Translations under genes and position numbers: made by a program
Source of the DNA: Aquitalea pelogenes
Lineage (GTDB): Bacteria > Pseudomonadota > Gammaproteobacteria > Burkholderiales > Chromobacteriaceae
DNA: 64,000 bases
Reading direction: 5' to 3'
NCBI RefSeq assembly: GCF_001515305.1
Contig: NZ_LNQV01000001.1
Span: 1 to 64,000, forward strand
Shown: piece after piece, positions 37,179 through 46,162 of the stretch
Position numbering within the stretch: the first letter of the stretch is position 1
How the letters are laid out: each line of letters begins with the position of its first letter
The notes under the pieces: model-generated
The model's input: only the letters and a program-made list of their open reading frames with translations
What the model was told of the DNA's origin: nothing
Databases searched by the model: none

Positions 37179-38723
37179 ATGATGCATCCCACCCCCTCTC
37201 CCGGCCGACAAGCACATAGCCGGACCCTGATCGCGCAACGCGCCTTGCTGCCCCTGTTGCTGGGTCTTGGCCTGAGCGGCTGCACGCTGACGCCGCCCGC
37301 ACGGGCACCGCAGATGGTTGACAGCCAGATGCAAAACTACGGCAGCAAACTGGCTGACCAGCAAACGGCAGCCAGCCCCACCGGCATCGGCAATAGCGGC
37401 ATTTCGCAGCACCTGGCCTATGGCCAGCAGCTGCCTGACGAGTGGTGGCAGCTGTTCCGCTCCCCGGCACTGGACAAACTGGTGCGCGAAGCGTTGCAGA
37501 ACAACCCCAGCCTGGGCGCTGCGCGCGCAGCACTGAAGCAGGCGGAGGAAAACTACAATGCGGCGGCTGGTTCGCTGCAATATCCTTCGGTCAGCGGTCA
37601 ATTGGGCGGCAGCCGGCAACACCAGCTGTTATCAGGCAGCACGCCATCCACCTACAACGTGCTGAGCGCCGGTCTGAACGTGTCTTATTCGCTGGACCTG
37701 TTCGGTGCCAATCGCCAGCAATTGCTGGGACTGATGGCGGCTACCGACTATCAGCGCTACCAGCTGGAAGCCACTTACCAGACCCTGATCTTCAACGTGG
37801 TGACCACCGCCATTCAGGAAGCTTCGCAACGCGCCCAGCTGCAAGCGACGCAGGAGATGCTCGCCGCCAGCGAACAACAACTGCGCATTGTGGAAAAACA
37901 GGCGGCACTGGGTGGCGTGGCCCGCAGCAACGTGCTGTCGCAAGCCACACTGGTGGCACAAACCCGCGCGCAGCTCTCTCCGCTGGAAAAGGCACTGGAC
38001 CTCACCCGCCACCAGCTGGCGGTATATGTCGGCAAATTCCCGTCTGAACAGGGTCTGCCGGAATTCACCCTGGACAGCCTGCAACTGCCCGCCGAATTAC
38101 CCGTCTCCCTGCCATCCGAACTGGTTCGCCAGCGTCCGGACATCCGTGCCAGCGAGGCCTTGCTGCAACAGGCCGGCGCCGCAGTTGGTGTGGCCACGGC
38201 CAACCAGTATCCGCAAATCAACCTGACTGGCAGCTTCACCCGCGAGCGCTTGTTTGTTGGCCCGGCCACCACCGGGCTTAGCCTGTGGAGCATCGGTGCC
38301 GGTGTCACTCAGTCCCTGTTTGACGGTGGTTCCTTGCGCGCCAAGAAACGTGCTGCGGATGCCGCATTCGAACAGGCGCAGGCCCAGTACCGGGATACCG
38401 TGCTCAAGGGCTTCCAGAACGTGGCCGACAGCCTGCGGGCCGTCAGCGCCGATGCCAGCACCCTGCAAGCCCAGACCGAAGCCGAAGCCCGTGCACGCGA
38501 AACCCTGCAGCTGACGGAAAAGCGCTTCCGGCTGGGTGCAGTCAGCCAGCTGGCACTGCTGGATGCCCAGCGCACCTGGCAGCAGGCCCGCATCAGCCTG
38601 ATCAGCGCCAGCGCCAGCCGGCATGCCGATTCCGCTGCGCTATTCCTGGCACTTGGCGGTGGCTGGTGGAACCGCAATGGCAACGATGGCAATGCAGAGC
38701 AGTCCGCCCAGGCCCGGCCCTGA
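37179..38723 (+). CDS. RND-efflux outer-membrane lipoprotein (NodT/OprM family)
   Basis: This 514-residue outer-membrane factor has a lipoprotein signal with lipobox GLSGC near residue 36. WWQLFRSPALDKLVREAL is the conserved start of the OprM fold, and ELVRQRPDIRASEALLQQAG is the second repeat signature. It should form the trimeric channel of the tripartite pump with the two following genes. AGGAG precedes the ATG at 37179; upstream ATGs lack this. Unlike the nodT at the left edge, this one is intact. Confidence 0.92.
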   Translation: MMHPTPSPGRQAHSRTLIAQRALLPLLLGLGLSGCTLTPPARAPQMVDSQMQNYGSKLADQQTAASPTGIGNSGISQHLAYGQQLPDEWWQLFRSPALDKLVREALQNNPSLGAARAALKQAEENYNAAAGSLQYPSVSGQLGGSRQHQLLSGSTPSTYNVLSAGLNVSYSLDLFGANRQQLLGLMAATDYQRYQLEATYQTLIFNVVTTAIQEASQRAQLQATQEMLAASEQQLRIVEKQAALGGVARSNVLSQATLVAQTRAQLSPLEKALDLTRHQLAVYVGKFPSEQGLPEFTLDSLQLPAELPVSLPSELVRQRPDIRASEALLQQAGAAVGVATANQYPQINLTGSFTRERLFVGPATTGLSLWSIGAGVTQSLFDGGSLRAKKRAADAAFEQAQAQYRDTVLKGFQNVADSLRAVSADASTLQAQTEAEARARETLQLTEKRFRLGAVSQLALLDAQRTWQQARISLISASASRHADSAALFLALGGGWWNRNGNDGNAEQSAQARP

Positions 38724-38772
38724 GCCCGGCACACAAACAACACGCAATCTAGAGAGATAAAAGGAAAGCAAT

Positions 38773-39899
38773 ATGACCAAGCGAATGTTCATCATGCTGG
38801 GAGGCATAGTGCTGCTGGTAGTGGTGCTGGGGCTGGGCTTCTTCATGCATATCCGCAGCCTGATGGCTGCGCACCCAAGCCGACGCCGCAGGTTGTCAGC
38901 ACCATCATCGCGCACACCAGCCAATGGCAACCGCAACTCAAATCCGTCGGCACGCTCAGCGCCGAACATGGCGTGGATATCAGTAGCGAAGTAGCCGGCC
39001 AGGTGCGCAGCGTCCATTTCCAGTCAGGGCAGGACGTGAAGGCCGGTGATGTGCTGGTACAACTGAACGCCGATGCCAACGTGGCCCAGTTGCATGCACT
39101 GGAAGCGGCAGCCGAACTGGCCGCCATCACGCTGAAGCGGGACCAGGCGCAACTGGCGGTGCAGGGTGTCGCGCAGTCTCAGGTGGACAACGATGCCGCC
39201 GACCTGAAAAGCAAGAAGGCGCAAGTGGCGCAACAGGCTGCGGTGGTGGCCAAGAAAACCATTCGCGCTCCGTTTGCCGGACGGGTGGGCATCACCAGCG
39301 TCAATCCGGGCCAGTACCTGAATGCCGGTGACAAGATTGTCACCCTGCAACAGATCGACCCTATCCATATCGACTTCAACCTGCCGCAAAGCCAGCTTTC
39401 TGCCGTTCATACCGGCCAGAAAGTGGTGGTTCAGACCGACGGCACCGCTGACAAGCAGTTTGTCGGCAGCGTAAACGCCATCAACCCCAAGGTCGATCCC
39501 AACACCCGCAACGTGCAGGTGCAGGCCTTGATTGCCAACCCGGGCCGCAAGCTGCTACCCGGCATGTTTGCCAATGCCAGCCTGGACACCGGCAAGCAAC
39601 AGCCCTACCTCACCCTGCCGCAGACAGCAATTACCTATAACGCCTACGGTTCCACCGTGTTCGTGGTGGTGCCGGCCGGCAAGGATGCTTCAGCTGCAGG
39701 TGGCAATCTGGTGGCCAAGCAGGTATTCGTGCAGACCGGGCCGACCCGTGGCGACCAGGTGGCCATTCTCAGCGGTGTGAAGGAAGGGGATCAGGTTGTC
39801 ACTTCCGGCCAGGTCAAGCTGAAAAACGGTATTGCCGTGGCCATCAACAACAGCGTACAGCCGGCAAACAACCCCAACCCGACTCCGCAGGAACAGTAA
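38773..39899 (+). pseudogene. RND-efflux periplasmic adaptor, single frameshift
   Basis: The gene starts MTKRMFIMLGGIVLLVVVLG (membrane anchor), then the frame breaks at the CCC of 38874-38876. With one added C the next frame reads KPTPQVVSTIIAHTSQW, LKSVGTLSAEHGVDISSEVA and onward through RAPFAGRVGITSVNPGQYL, LPQTAIT and EGDQVVTSGQVKLKNG to 39899, a complete adaptor of about 375 residues. Between outer-membrane factor and RND pump it is the expected partner. A stuttered C run suggests a base-call error; if real, the pump would be broken. Confidence 0.86.
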
Positions 39900-39908
39900 G
39901 GGCGCGCC

Positions 39909-42900
39909 ATGAACTTTACCGATATCTTCATCCGGAGACCGGTGCTGGCCACCACCATCAGCTTGCTGCTGGTGGTGCTGGGCTTGCGCTCGCTGTTTGG
40001 CCTGCCAGTCAACCAGTACCCGCAAACCCAGAATGCCGTGGTCACCATTTCCACCACCTATTACGGTGCGGATGCCAAAACCATTGCCGGCTTCATCACC
40101 CAGCCGCTGGAAGGGGCCATTGCCCAGGCACAGGGCATTGACTACATGTCCTCCACCAGCAATAGCGGGGTGTCCACCATCACCGCCAACCTGCGGCTGA
40201 ACTACGATGCCAACCGGGCGCTGACCGAAATCAACACCCAGGTCAACTCGGTGAAAAACCAGCTGCCCGCGCAGGCGCAGCAGCCGGTGCTCACCGTACA
40301 GACCGGCCAGACCACGGACGCCATGTATCTTGGGTTTTACAGCAAGACGCTGGCCAACAACTCGGTAACGGACTTTCTGAACCGGGTGGTCAAGCCCAAG
40401 CTGGACGCCATTCCGGGGGTACAGACAGCCGAGTTGCTGGGGGCGCGCCAGTTCGCCCTGCGGGCCTGGCTGGATGCCAACAAGATGGCTGCCCACGGCG
40501 TGACTGCCACCGACGTGAGCAATGCACTGGCCAGTAACAACGTGCTGGCTGCCGTAGGCAAGAGCAAGGGGCAGATGGTCAGCATTCCGCTGACTGCGGC
40601 GACTGATCTGCACAGCGTGGAAGAGTTCAAGAAGCTGGCCATCAAGCAGAATGGTGATGCCATTGTGCGGCTGGAGGACATTGCCACCGTTACCCTGGGC
40701 TCGGAGAACTACGACTTTAACGTGGCTTTCAGTGGCGAACGCTCGGTGTTCATCGGTATCAAGGTGGCACCGGAAGCCAACATCCTGGATGTTGCCAAGA
40801 CGGTACGTGAAGCCTTCCCAGCCATCCAGAAGCAACTGCCCTCCGGCCTTACCGGGCAAATCGTGTATGACTCCACCGACTTCATCAACACCTCCATTCA
40901 TGAAGTGGTGAAGACCCTGCTCGAAGCGCTGGTCATCGTGACCGTGGTGATCTTCCTGTTCCTCGGCAGCTTCCGCGCCGTGCTGGTGCCGGTGATTGCC
41001 ATGCCGCTGTCGCTGATCGGCACCTTCTTCATGATGTTGCTGCTGGGCTACTCCATCAACCTGCTTACCCTGCTGGCACTGGTGCTGGCGATTGGCCTGG
41101 TGGTGGACGACGCCATCATCGTGGTGGAAAACGTCGACCGGCACATGAAGGAAGGCAAGTCGCCGTTTGAAGCCTCCATCATCGCGGCACGCGAACTGGG
41201 CAGCCCGATTCTGGCCATGACCGTGGTACTGGTGGCCGTGTATGTGCCCATCGGCTTCCAGGGTGGCCTGACCGGTGCACTGTTTACCGAGTTCGCCTTT
41301 ACCCTGGCCTCCGCCGTTACGGTGTCCGGCGTGGTGGCCCTCACCCTGTCACCCATGATGTGCTCGCGCTTCTTCCGGCCCGAGCAGGATGAAGGCCGCC
41401 TGGTCAAAGCCATCGACCACACCTTCGAAAAGGTGCAGAACGGCTACCGTCGCCTGCTGCACAGCCTGCTGGAAACCTGGCAGGTACTGGTGGTGATGGC
41501 CGTCATCATGCTGGCACTGCTGGGCGTGATGACCAAGATGTCGCAGTCCGAACTGGCACCGGAAGAAGACCAAGGCATCGTACTGGGCCAGATTGTCGGC
41601 TCGCCCACCGCCACAGCAGACCAGATGCAGACTTATGCACAGCAAATGTTTGCCATCAGCAAGGCCACGCCAGAATACGAGCAGATGTTCCAGATCACCG
41701 GCACGCCGACTGTCAATGCCGGCATTGGCGGCATTCTGCTCAAACCGTGGGAGGACAGAACGCGCAGTGCCAAGGAGATCCAGCAGGATCTGCAAAACCG
41801 CTGGAACAAGATTGCCGGTGCACGGGTAGCGGCCTTCCAGTTCCCACCACTGCCGGGCTCATCCGGCTTGCCGATCCAGTTTGTCATCAAGACCACCGAA
41901 CCGTTTGAAAACCTGAATGAAGTGGCACAGCAGCTGCTGAACAAGGCGCAAAGCTCTGGCAAGTTCTACTTTGCCGACGTGGACCTGAAAATCGATGCAC
42001 CGCAAACCACCGTGGTGATCGACCGGGACAAAGCCACCGCCATGGGCATGACCCAGCAAGATGTCGCCAATGCCATGAGCGCAGCCATGGGAGGCGGTTA
42101 TGTCAACTACTTCTCCATTGACGGCCGCTCCTACAAGGTCATCCCGCAATTGCTGCAGAAGGACAGACTGAACCCGGCGCAGCTGCTGGACTACCAGGTC
42201 CGCACGCCCAATTCCGGTGTGATTGCCCTGTCCACCATCGCCAAACTGAAGACCGAAGTGGTGCCGGAATCGATTACCCGCTTCCAGCAACAGAATTCGG
42301 CCACCCTGTCCGGTGTATCCGGCCAGGCACAAGGCGAAGTGCTCAAATACCTGGAAGACACGCTGAAGGAAATTGCGCCCAGTGGTTATACCGTGGATTA
42401 CGCAGGCCCTTCGCGCCAGTTCAGCCAGGAATCCGGTGGCTTTGCTCTCACCATGCTGTTTGCCGTCATCATCGTGTTCCTCACCCTGGCTGCGCTGTTT
42501 GAAAGCTTCCGCGACCCCGTGGTGATTCTGGTCTCGGTACCGCTGGCACTGTTTGGCGCGATGATCTTCATCTTCCTGGGCTTCTCCTCCATCAACATCT
42601 ACACCGAGGTGGGCCTGGTGACGCTGATGGGTCTGATCAGCAAGCACGGCATCCTGATTGTGGAAGTCGCCAACGACCTGCGCAGCAAGGGTGCCAGCAA
42701 GCTGGATGCCATCGTCGGTGCGGCAGAAATCCGGCTGCGCCCCATCCTGATGACCACCGCTGCCATGGTATTTGGCGTCATCCCGCTGGTGATTGCCTCC
42801 GGTGCGGGTGCCGCTGGTCGCCATGCAATGGGTCTGGTGATTTTCACCGGCCTGTCCATCGGCACCTTGTTCACCTTGTTCGTGGTGCCTGCCATGTATA

Positions 42901-42974
42901 TGGCACTGGCATCAGAACATGGCAACAAGGAAGCAAAGGACCAAACCAGCACATCGGCAGCAGATATCGCCTGA
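39909..42974 (+). CDS. RND-family multidrug efflux transporter (AcrB/MexF-like)
   Basis: This 1021-residue inner-membrane proton antiporter has the usual twelve TM helices and two large periplasmic loops. MNFTDIFIRRPVLATTISLL is the standard HAE1 start; the proton-relay aspartates are in GLVVDDAIIVVENVDRH (about residue 395-411). A second signature is LMGLISKHGILIVEVAN near the C-terminus. It lies nine bases after the adaptor, in the same operon. Substrates are unknown; HAE1 pumps export drugs, dyes and detergents. Confidence 0.95.
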   Translation: MNFTDIFIRRPVLATTISLLLVVLGLRSLFGLPVNQYPQTQNAVVTISTTYYGADAKTIAGFITQPLEGAIAQAQGIDYMSSTSNSGVSTITANLRLNYDANRALTEINTQVNSVKNQLPAQAQQPVLTVQTGQTTDAMYLGFYSKTLANNSVTDFLNRVVKPKLDAIPGVQTAELLGARQFALRAWLDANKMAAHGVTATDVSNALASNNVLAAVGKSKGQMVSIPLTAATDLHSVEEFKKLAIKQNGDAIVRLEDIATVTLGSENYDFNVAFSGERSVFIGIKVAPEANILDVAKTVREAFPAIQKQLPSGLTGQIVYDSTDFINTSIHEVVKTLLEALVIVTVVIFLFLGSFRAVLVPVIAMPLSLIGTFFMMLLLGYSINLLTLLALVLAIGLVVDDAIIVVENVDRHMKEGKSPFEASIIAARELGSPILAMTVVLVAVYVPIGFQGGLTGALFTEFAFTLASAVTVSGVVALTLSPMMCSRFFRPEQDEGRLVKAIDHTFEKVQNGYRRLLHSLLETWQVLVVMAVIMLALLGVMTKMSQSELAPEEDQGIVLGQIVGSPTATADQMQTYAQQMFAISKATPEYEQMFQITGTPTVNAGIGGILLKPWEDRTRSAKEIQQDLQNRWNKIAGARVAAFQFPPLPGSSGLPIQFVIKTTEPFENLNEVAQQLLNKAQSSGKFYFADVDLKIDAPQTTVVIDRDKATAMGMTQQDVANAMSAAMGGGYVNYFSIDGRSYKVIPQLLQKDRLNPAQLLDYQVRTPNSGVIALSTIAKLKTEVVPESITRFQQQNSATLSGVSGQAQGEVLKYLEDTLKEIAPSGYTVDYAGPSRQFSQESGGFALTMLFAVIIVFLTLAALFESFRDPVVILVSVPLALFGAMIFIFLGFSSINIYTEVGLVTLMGLISKHGILIVEVANDLRSKGASKLDAIVGAAEIRLRPILMTTAAMVFGVIPLVIASGAGAAGRHAMGLVIFTGLSIGTLFTLFVVPAMYMALASEHGNKEAKDQTSTSAADIA

Positions 42975-42994
42975 TACCCTGTCGATGTACACAG

Positions 42995-43020
42995 AAAGCC
43001 CGCCATGTGCGGGCTTTTTT
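42995..43020 (+). terminator. Rho-independent terminator of the RND operon
   Basis: AAAGCCCGC pairs with GCGGGCTTT around CATGT and is followed by more T residues, 20 bases after the transporter stop. Confidence 0.93.
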
Positions 43021-43240
43021 CATACCGGTATCGCGGAAAGTGAAGCTTTATTGACCTAGGCAAAATGAATGTCCGGAACCATGCACTATTATCCAGACAT
43101 CAGCAGCAACGGAACCGGCCATGCTGCACATGGCGTCCAGCGCATATCTTGCGCGCCGACCAACGATGCCTCACCGGGTATCAGGTTCTGCTTGCTGTCA
43201 TTCCATCATTGCAAGACATCCCCCAACAGGAGATAACCAA

Positions 43241-43465
43241 ATGGATAAAGCAATCAAGGCAGCCATGGAAGGCCTGCTGCGTGTTGCCACCGGCGAAACC
43301 CCGCATATCCGTCGTGCCAACTGCCCGGAAAACGGATCTGACGATCGTCAGGTCGACTGCCCGGCTTGCCAGGCCATTGAGCGGGCAGAAAAGCTGTTGC
43401 ACCCGCAATGGGCCGACAAAGCGCAGATCCTGGAAACAGTGATTCGCCGACTGGATATCGGCTAA
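43241..43465 (+). CDS. Small cysteine-containing hypothetical protein
   Basis: This 74-residue soluble protein starts at an ATG with AGGAGA eight bases upstream. The middle holds NCPENGSDDRQVDCPACQA, three cysteines that could take part in a metal site, within a helical frame (AIKAAMEGLLRVA, KAQILETVIRRLDIG). No domain is recognised. It stands alone just left of the prophage. Confidence 0.65.
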   Translation: MDKAIKAAMEGLLRVATGETPHIRRANCPENGSDDRQVDCPACQAIERAEKLLHPQWADKAQILETVIRRLDIG

Positions 43466-43803
43466 TCTAGGTGCGCTGTACGATCAGCGACCCAATCGCA
43501 TTGGCCAGGCTGGAATACAGCTGCAAGCCAACGCACAAAAAATGACAAACAGGAGCTACCCACCTCGCAAGAGAGCGGTGGCTCTTTGCACTTCTCACCC
43601 CTCGCCCCATTCCCGGAAGGATGGAAACAATCAACATCCGGCAGGAACCAGTCAAACTGAATATCCGCTCCCCACAGCCTTGCCCTGGTGTGGTGTGCTG
43701 AGGTTAATTGCACAGGGAGAGATCAGCGGGACTAAATGGGATGAAACGGGATCAGCCGCGCCAGGCAAGCGTTTCATCCAATAAACCGTCCCAAGGCACC
43801 CGC
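43466..43803. other. Intergenic stretch left of the prophage
   Basis: No clear gene. A 10-base periodic segment GGGACTAAATGGGATGAAAC is followed by GGGATC near 43728-43755. An 80-residue open frame from 43542 has neither family match nor ribosome site. The host/phage border may be anywhere here, though 43804 is preferred. Confidence 0.35.
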
Positions 43804-43822
43804 TGTTTAAATTTTGCGAAAG

Positions 43823-43871
43823 AGTTACATGCACAAGGCCAGAAATGGCACTTTTTGCAAGTTATTTGCAC
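43823..43871 (+). repeat. Repeated motif at the presumed prophage left end
   Basis: AGTTACATGCAC (43823-43834) and AGTTATTTGCAC (43860-43871) agree at 10 of 12 bases, 37 bases apart. They could be transposase-binding sites of the left end. Two copies only, so this is tentative. Confidence 0.4.
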
Positions 43872-43883
43872 TGGCGTCAGGCG

Positions 43884-44642
43884 TCAGAGTTGACGGCCAA
43901 ACCAGACCACGCGGCCAACGACTGCAAAATCGCCACCAGGATTGTTCAGATCAACTTCAAACGGCTCATAGGACTCATTGGCGCTCAGTATCTTGAGGCG
44001 ACCGCCAATTAGCTTCTGAACTCGCTTAACAAGCAAGTCCCCCTCAATGCGCAGCACATACAGCCCAGTTGTTGGCGACGTGTCTGCGTGATTAACCAGG
44101 ATGACATCCCTGTCATTCAGAACCCCCTCCATTGAGTCCCCCTTTACCGATAGGACTGATAGGTCCTTGGGGTCAATTCGCAGGAAGTTATCTATCCAGT
44201 AGCGCCGGAAAGACATGGAGAACATGGGCTTTTCGCCAGCTACCGCCGCGCCATGCCCTGCTGCAGCCTTGAGATTGTAGCGAGGGATGAAGACGAACTC
44301 GGATAGGTCCACTGGATTGCCCAGGGTGTCATGGCATGGGCAATCATTCTTACTACTACTGGTCACCTGATCCTTGGGTGATGGGCCTTCACCAGTGGCA
44401 AGCCACTCAACCGATACGCCGCCAGCTTTAGCCAGAGCAACCAAGGTAGATAGTGTTGGTTCACCTCCATTAATCAATCGCTGCAGGCCTGTTTGCGATA
44501 CGCCAGATGCAGTCGCAAAGGCGCGAACGCTTTTGAATGCAGGAAGCAGCGATGAAAGCCTTTGGTGGAATCCTGAGCTTTCAGGTTCGGGCTTTGAACT
44601 TGAAAGTTGATTGTCTAAATTTTTTTCAGCTTTAGAGTTCAT
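43884..44642 (-). CDS. Prophage repressor, HTH plus S24 peptidase-like domain
   Basis: This 252-residue protein has an N-terminal XRE-type HTH (FATASGVSQTGLQRLINGGE, about residues 45-64) and a C-terminal LexA/CI-type domain with the serine in VKGDSMEG and lysine in LLVKRVQK. These residues support self-cleavage on DNA damage, unlike the Mu c repressor. The start at 44642 is preferred because the open frame up to 44759 crosses the operator region. It is divergent from ner. Confidence 0.92.
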   Translation of the reverse strand: MNSKAEKNLDNQLSSSKPEPESSGFHQRLSSLLPAFKSVRAFATASGVSQTGLQRLINGGEPTLSTLVALAKAGGVSVEWLATGEGPSPKDQVTSSSKNDCPCHDTLGNPVDLSEFVFIPRYNLKAAAGHGAAVAGEKPMFSMSFRRYWIDNFLRIDPKDLSVLSVKGDSMEGVLNDRDVILVNHADTSPTTGLYVLRIEGDLLVKRVQKLIGGRLKILSANESYEPFEVDLNNPGGDFAVVGRVVWFGRQL

Positions 44643-44711
44643 GGTAAGCCTTTGAATTTTAAGCAAACAAGTCAACAAGTTGCGGAAATGGCAACAAGAG
44701 GGATTGTTTTG

Positions 44712-44752
44712 AACATGAAAATGAACCTTTTCATGTTTACTTTGAACCTTTT
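44712..44752. promoter_or_regulatory. Operator region between repressor and ner
   Basis: AACATGAAAA (44712-44721) and TTTTCATGTT (44728-44737) are perfect 10-bp arms around six bases. TGAACCTTTT occurs at 44722-44731 and again at 44743-44752, 21 bases apart (two helical turns). This is the expected site of the lysis-lysogeny switch, bound by the repressor, Ner or both. Confidence 0.72.
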
Positions 44753-44796
44753 TGGTCATATCATGTGCTCACCTAATCACAGCAAGAGATTAAGAA

Positions 44797-45114
44797 ATGA
44801 GCACATCCACAACCCAAAAAAAACCCGCCGAGGATTGGCACCGGGCGGATATTGTGGCGGCCGTTCGTAAGGCTGGATGGTCTCTTCGCAAGCTGTCTAT
44901 CGGGGCTGGTTTGAGCCCTTGCGCATTAAACAATGCCCTGGATAGACCGTGGCCGAAGGCAGAAAACATTATTGCCGCCGCCATTGGCGTTGAGCCGGAG
45001 ACCATCTGGCCGAGCCGCTACGCAAAGCGCCATTTTAAGCCAGTTTTTCCAACCATTCCTCCTTCTTCCGTAAATACCCCAGCGGCATCACGTTCTGCCG
45101 TTGCTGTTGAGTGA
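44797..45114 (+). CDS. ner: Ner/Nlp-family DNA-binding protein
   Basis: This 105-residue protein has the Ner HTH domain: DWHRADIVAAVRKAGWSLRK, then LSIGAGLSPCALNNALDRPW and IGVEPETIWPSRY (about residues 13-72). In Mu, Ner turns down early and repressor transcription. The C-terminal 30 residues are not conserved. It is the first rightward gene, divergent from the repressor. Confidence 0.93.
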   Translation: MSTSTTQKKPAEDWHRADIVAAVRKAGWSLRKLSIGAGLSPCALNNALDRPWPKAENIIAAAIGVEPETIWPSRYAKRHFKPVFPTIPPSSVNTPAASRSAVAVE

Positions 45115-45175
45115 ATGCTAGGGGCGAACTGACCAAATGGCCACCACGCAGATTCCCTTTGGCAGGAGTGATGCC

Positions 45176-45649
45176 ATGAGAAACAACGGCGGGAAATCCC
45201 GCAGACCAACAAGCCTTGCAGAGGCTTTCGATCTTGATGAAGCAAATGCCCTGAAGGCACACCGCCGCCCGCGCAAGCAGATGGAAGAGCTGATGGGTAC
45301 CAACCGTTCCACCTATGCCCGCTGGGTGTCCGACTGCGAGATGCCTGCCGGTCGCTTGCTCCAGTTCGCAGTGCTTTGCGGTTCGGCCCACGTCATTGAG
45401 TACCTGGCCATTGCCTGCGGAAAGCTGGTTGTCAGCATCCCGACTGGCAAAAAGGCCAAGGCCAGCGACCTGGGTGAAATGCAAGCCAACTTCGGCAAGG
45501 CCGTGATGCTCCTGGAGCAGTTTTACCGAGGTCAGTCCGATCTATCAGAAACGCTGGGCGTGCTAAACGAGGTGCTCTCGCAGGTCGCGTACCACCGCGA
45601 GAACGTCATTAAAACCGGTCAGCCGGAGCTTGAACTGTTTGAGGAGTGA
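45176..45649 (+). CDS. Phage early DNA-binding-like protein
   Basis: This 157-residue protein has a probable HTH around RKQMEELMGTNRSTYARWVS (about residues 35-54), with GRLLQFAVLCGSAHVIEYLA after it. AGGAG eight bases upstream fixes the ATG at 45176 rather than 45137. It resembles small regulatory proteins in early regions of Mu-like phages, but no specific function is known. Confidence 0.65.
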   Translation: MRNNGGKSRRPTSLAEAFDLDEANALKAHRRPRKQMEELMGTNRSTYARWVSDCEMPAGRLLQFAVLCGSAHVIEYLAIACGKLVVSIPTGKKAKASDLGEMQANFGKAVMLLEQFYRGQSDLSETLGVLNEVLSQVAYHRENVIKTGQPELELFEE

Positions 45650-45652
45650 GAG

Positions 45653-45874
45653 ATGAAAAAAGCAAAGAAGGTTGCAGGAACGATGACCAGTAAACCGTGG
45701 CTTATTCGCATTCAAAAACAACTGATTCAGGCTGCGCTGCCGAATAAAAGCCGAAAGCAGTATGCCCAGCTTTGTAGCTGTGGCTGGTCATTGCCAAAAG
45801 GAGAGGCAGCCAAAGCAGATGTTGATGCCTTGTTCTGCCCGAAGTGTGGCACTAAGCGTCGGATTGGGTCTTAA
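45653..45874 (+). CDS. Small zinc-ribbon phage protein
   Basis: This 73-residue basic protein has CSCGW and a later CPKCG, giving a four-cysteine zinc ribbon (about residues 41-66). Starts three bases after the preceding gene, same operon. Probably nucleic-acid binding. Its last 23 bases overlap a gene on the opposite strand that also encodes a zinc ribbon. Confidence 0.65.
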   Translation: MKKAKKVAGTMTSKPWLIRIQKQLIQAALPNKSRKQYAQLCSCGWSLPKGEAAKADVDALFCPKCGTKRRIGS

Positions 45875-46064
45875 AGCTCTTTCCGCAGCCACTGCAGTAA
45901 TCGCCCTTGTACCAAATAGGACGTTCGCACGCTGTACAGGCAGTAACCATCGGTGAGCCGCATTTTGGACAGAAAGCGCAATGAGCCATGCCACTGTCAG
46001 TGATGTTCTCCGTGAAGTGGCAAGTGCTGTTAGAGCACACCGAAAAAAGTTTCACTTTCCCCAT
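45852..46064 (-). CDS. Zinc-ribbon protein on the strand opposite the early operon
   Basis: This 70-residue protein has four CXXC-like pairs: CSNSTC, CAFCPKCG, CTAC and CSGCG, a double zinc ribbon. The ATG at 46064 has GGAGAGTCCTC upstream on its strand. It is the only minus-strand gene between ner and the edge of the window, so it may be a cargo (moron) gene expressed in the lysogen. The function is unknown. Confidence 0.6.
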   Translation of the reverse strand: MGKVKLFSVCSNSTCHFTENITDSGMAHCAFCPKCGSPMVTACTACERPIWYKGDYCSGCGKSFKTQSDA

Positions 46065-46162
46065 GAGGACTCTCCAATGAAGGTTTATGACATGCAAGTT
46101 GGATGCCTGCATCGCCATTCTACCCAGATTGGCAGAGCCCTCACCCAACAAGGAGGCCGGGC

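Noticed and set aside
43542-43784. An 80-residue frame left of the prophage
   Set aside because: No ribosome site and no domain; codon use is unlike the surrounding genes.
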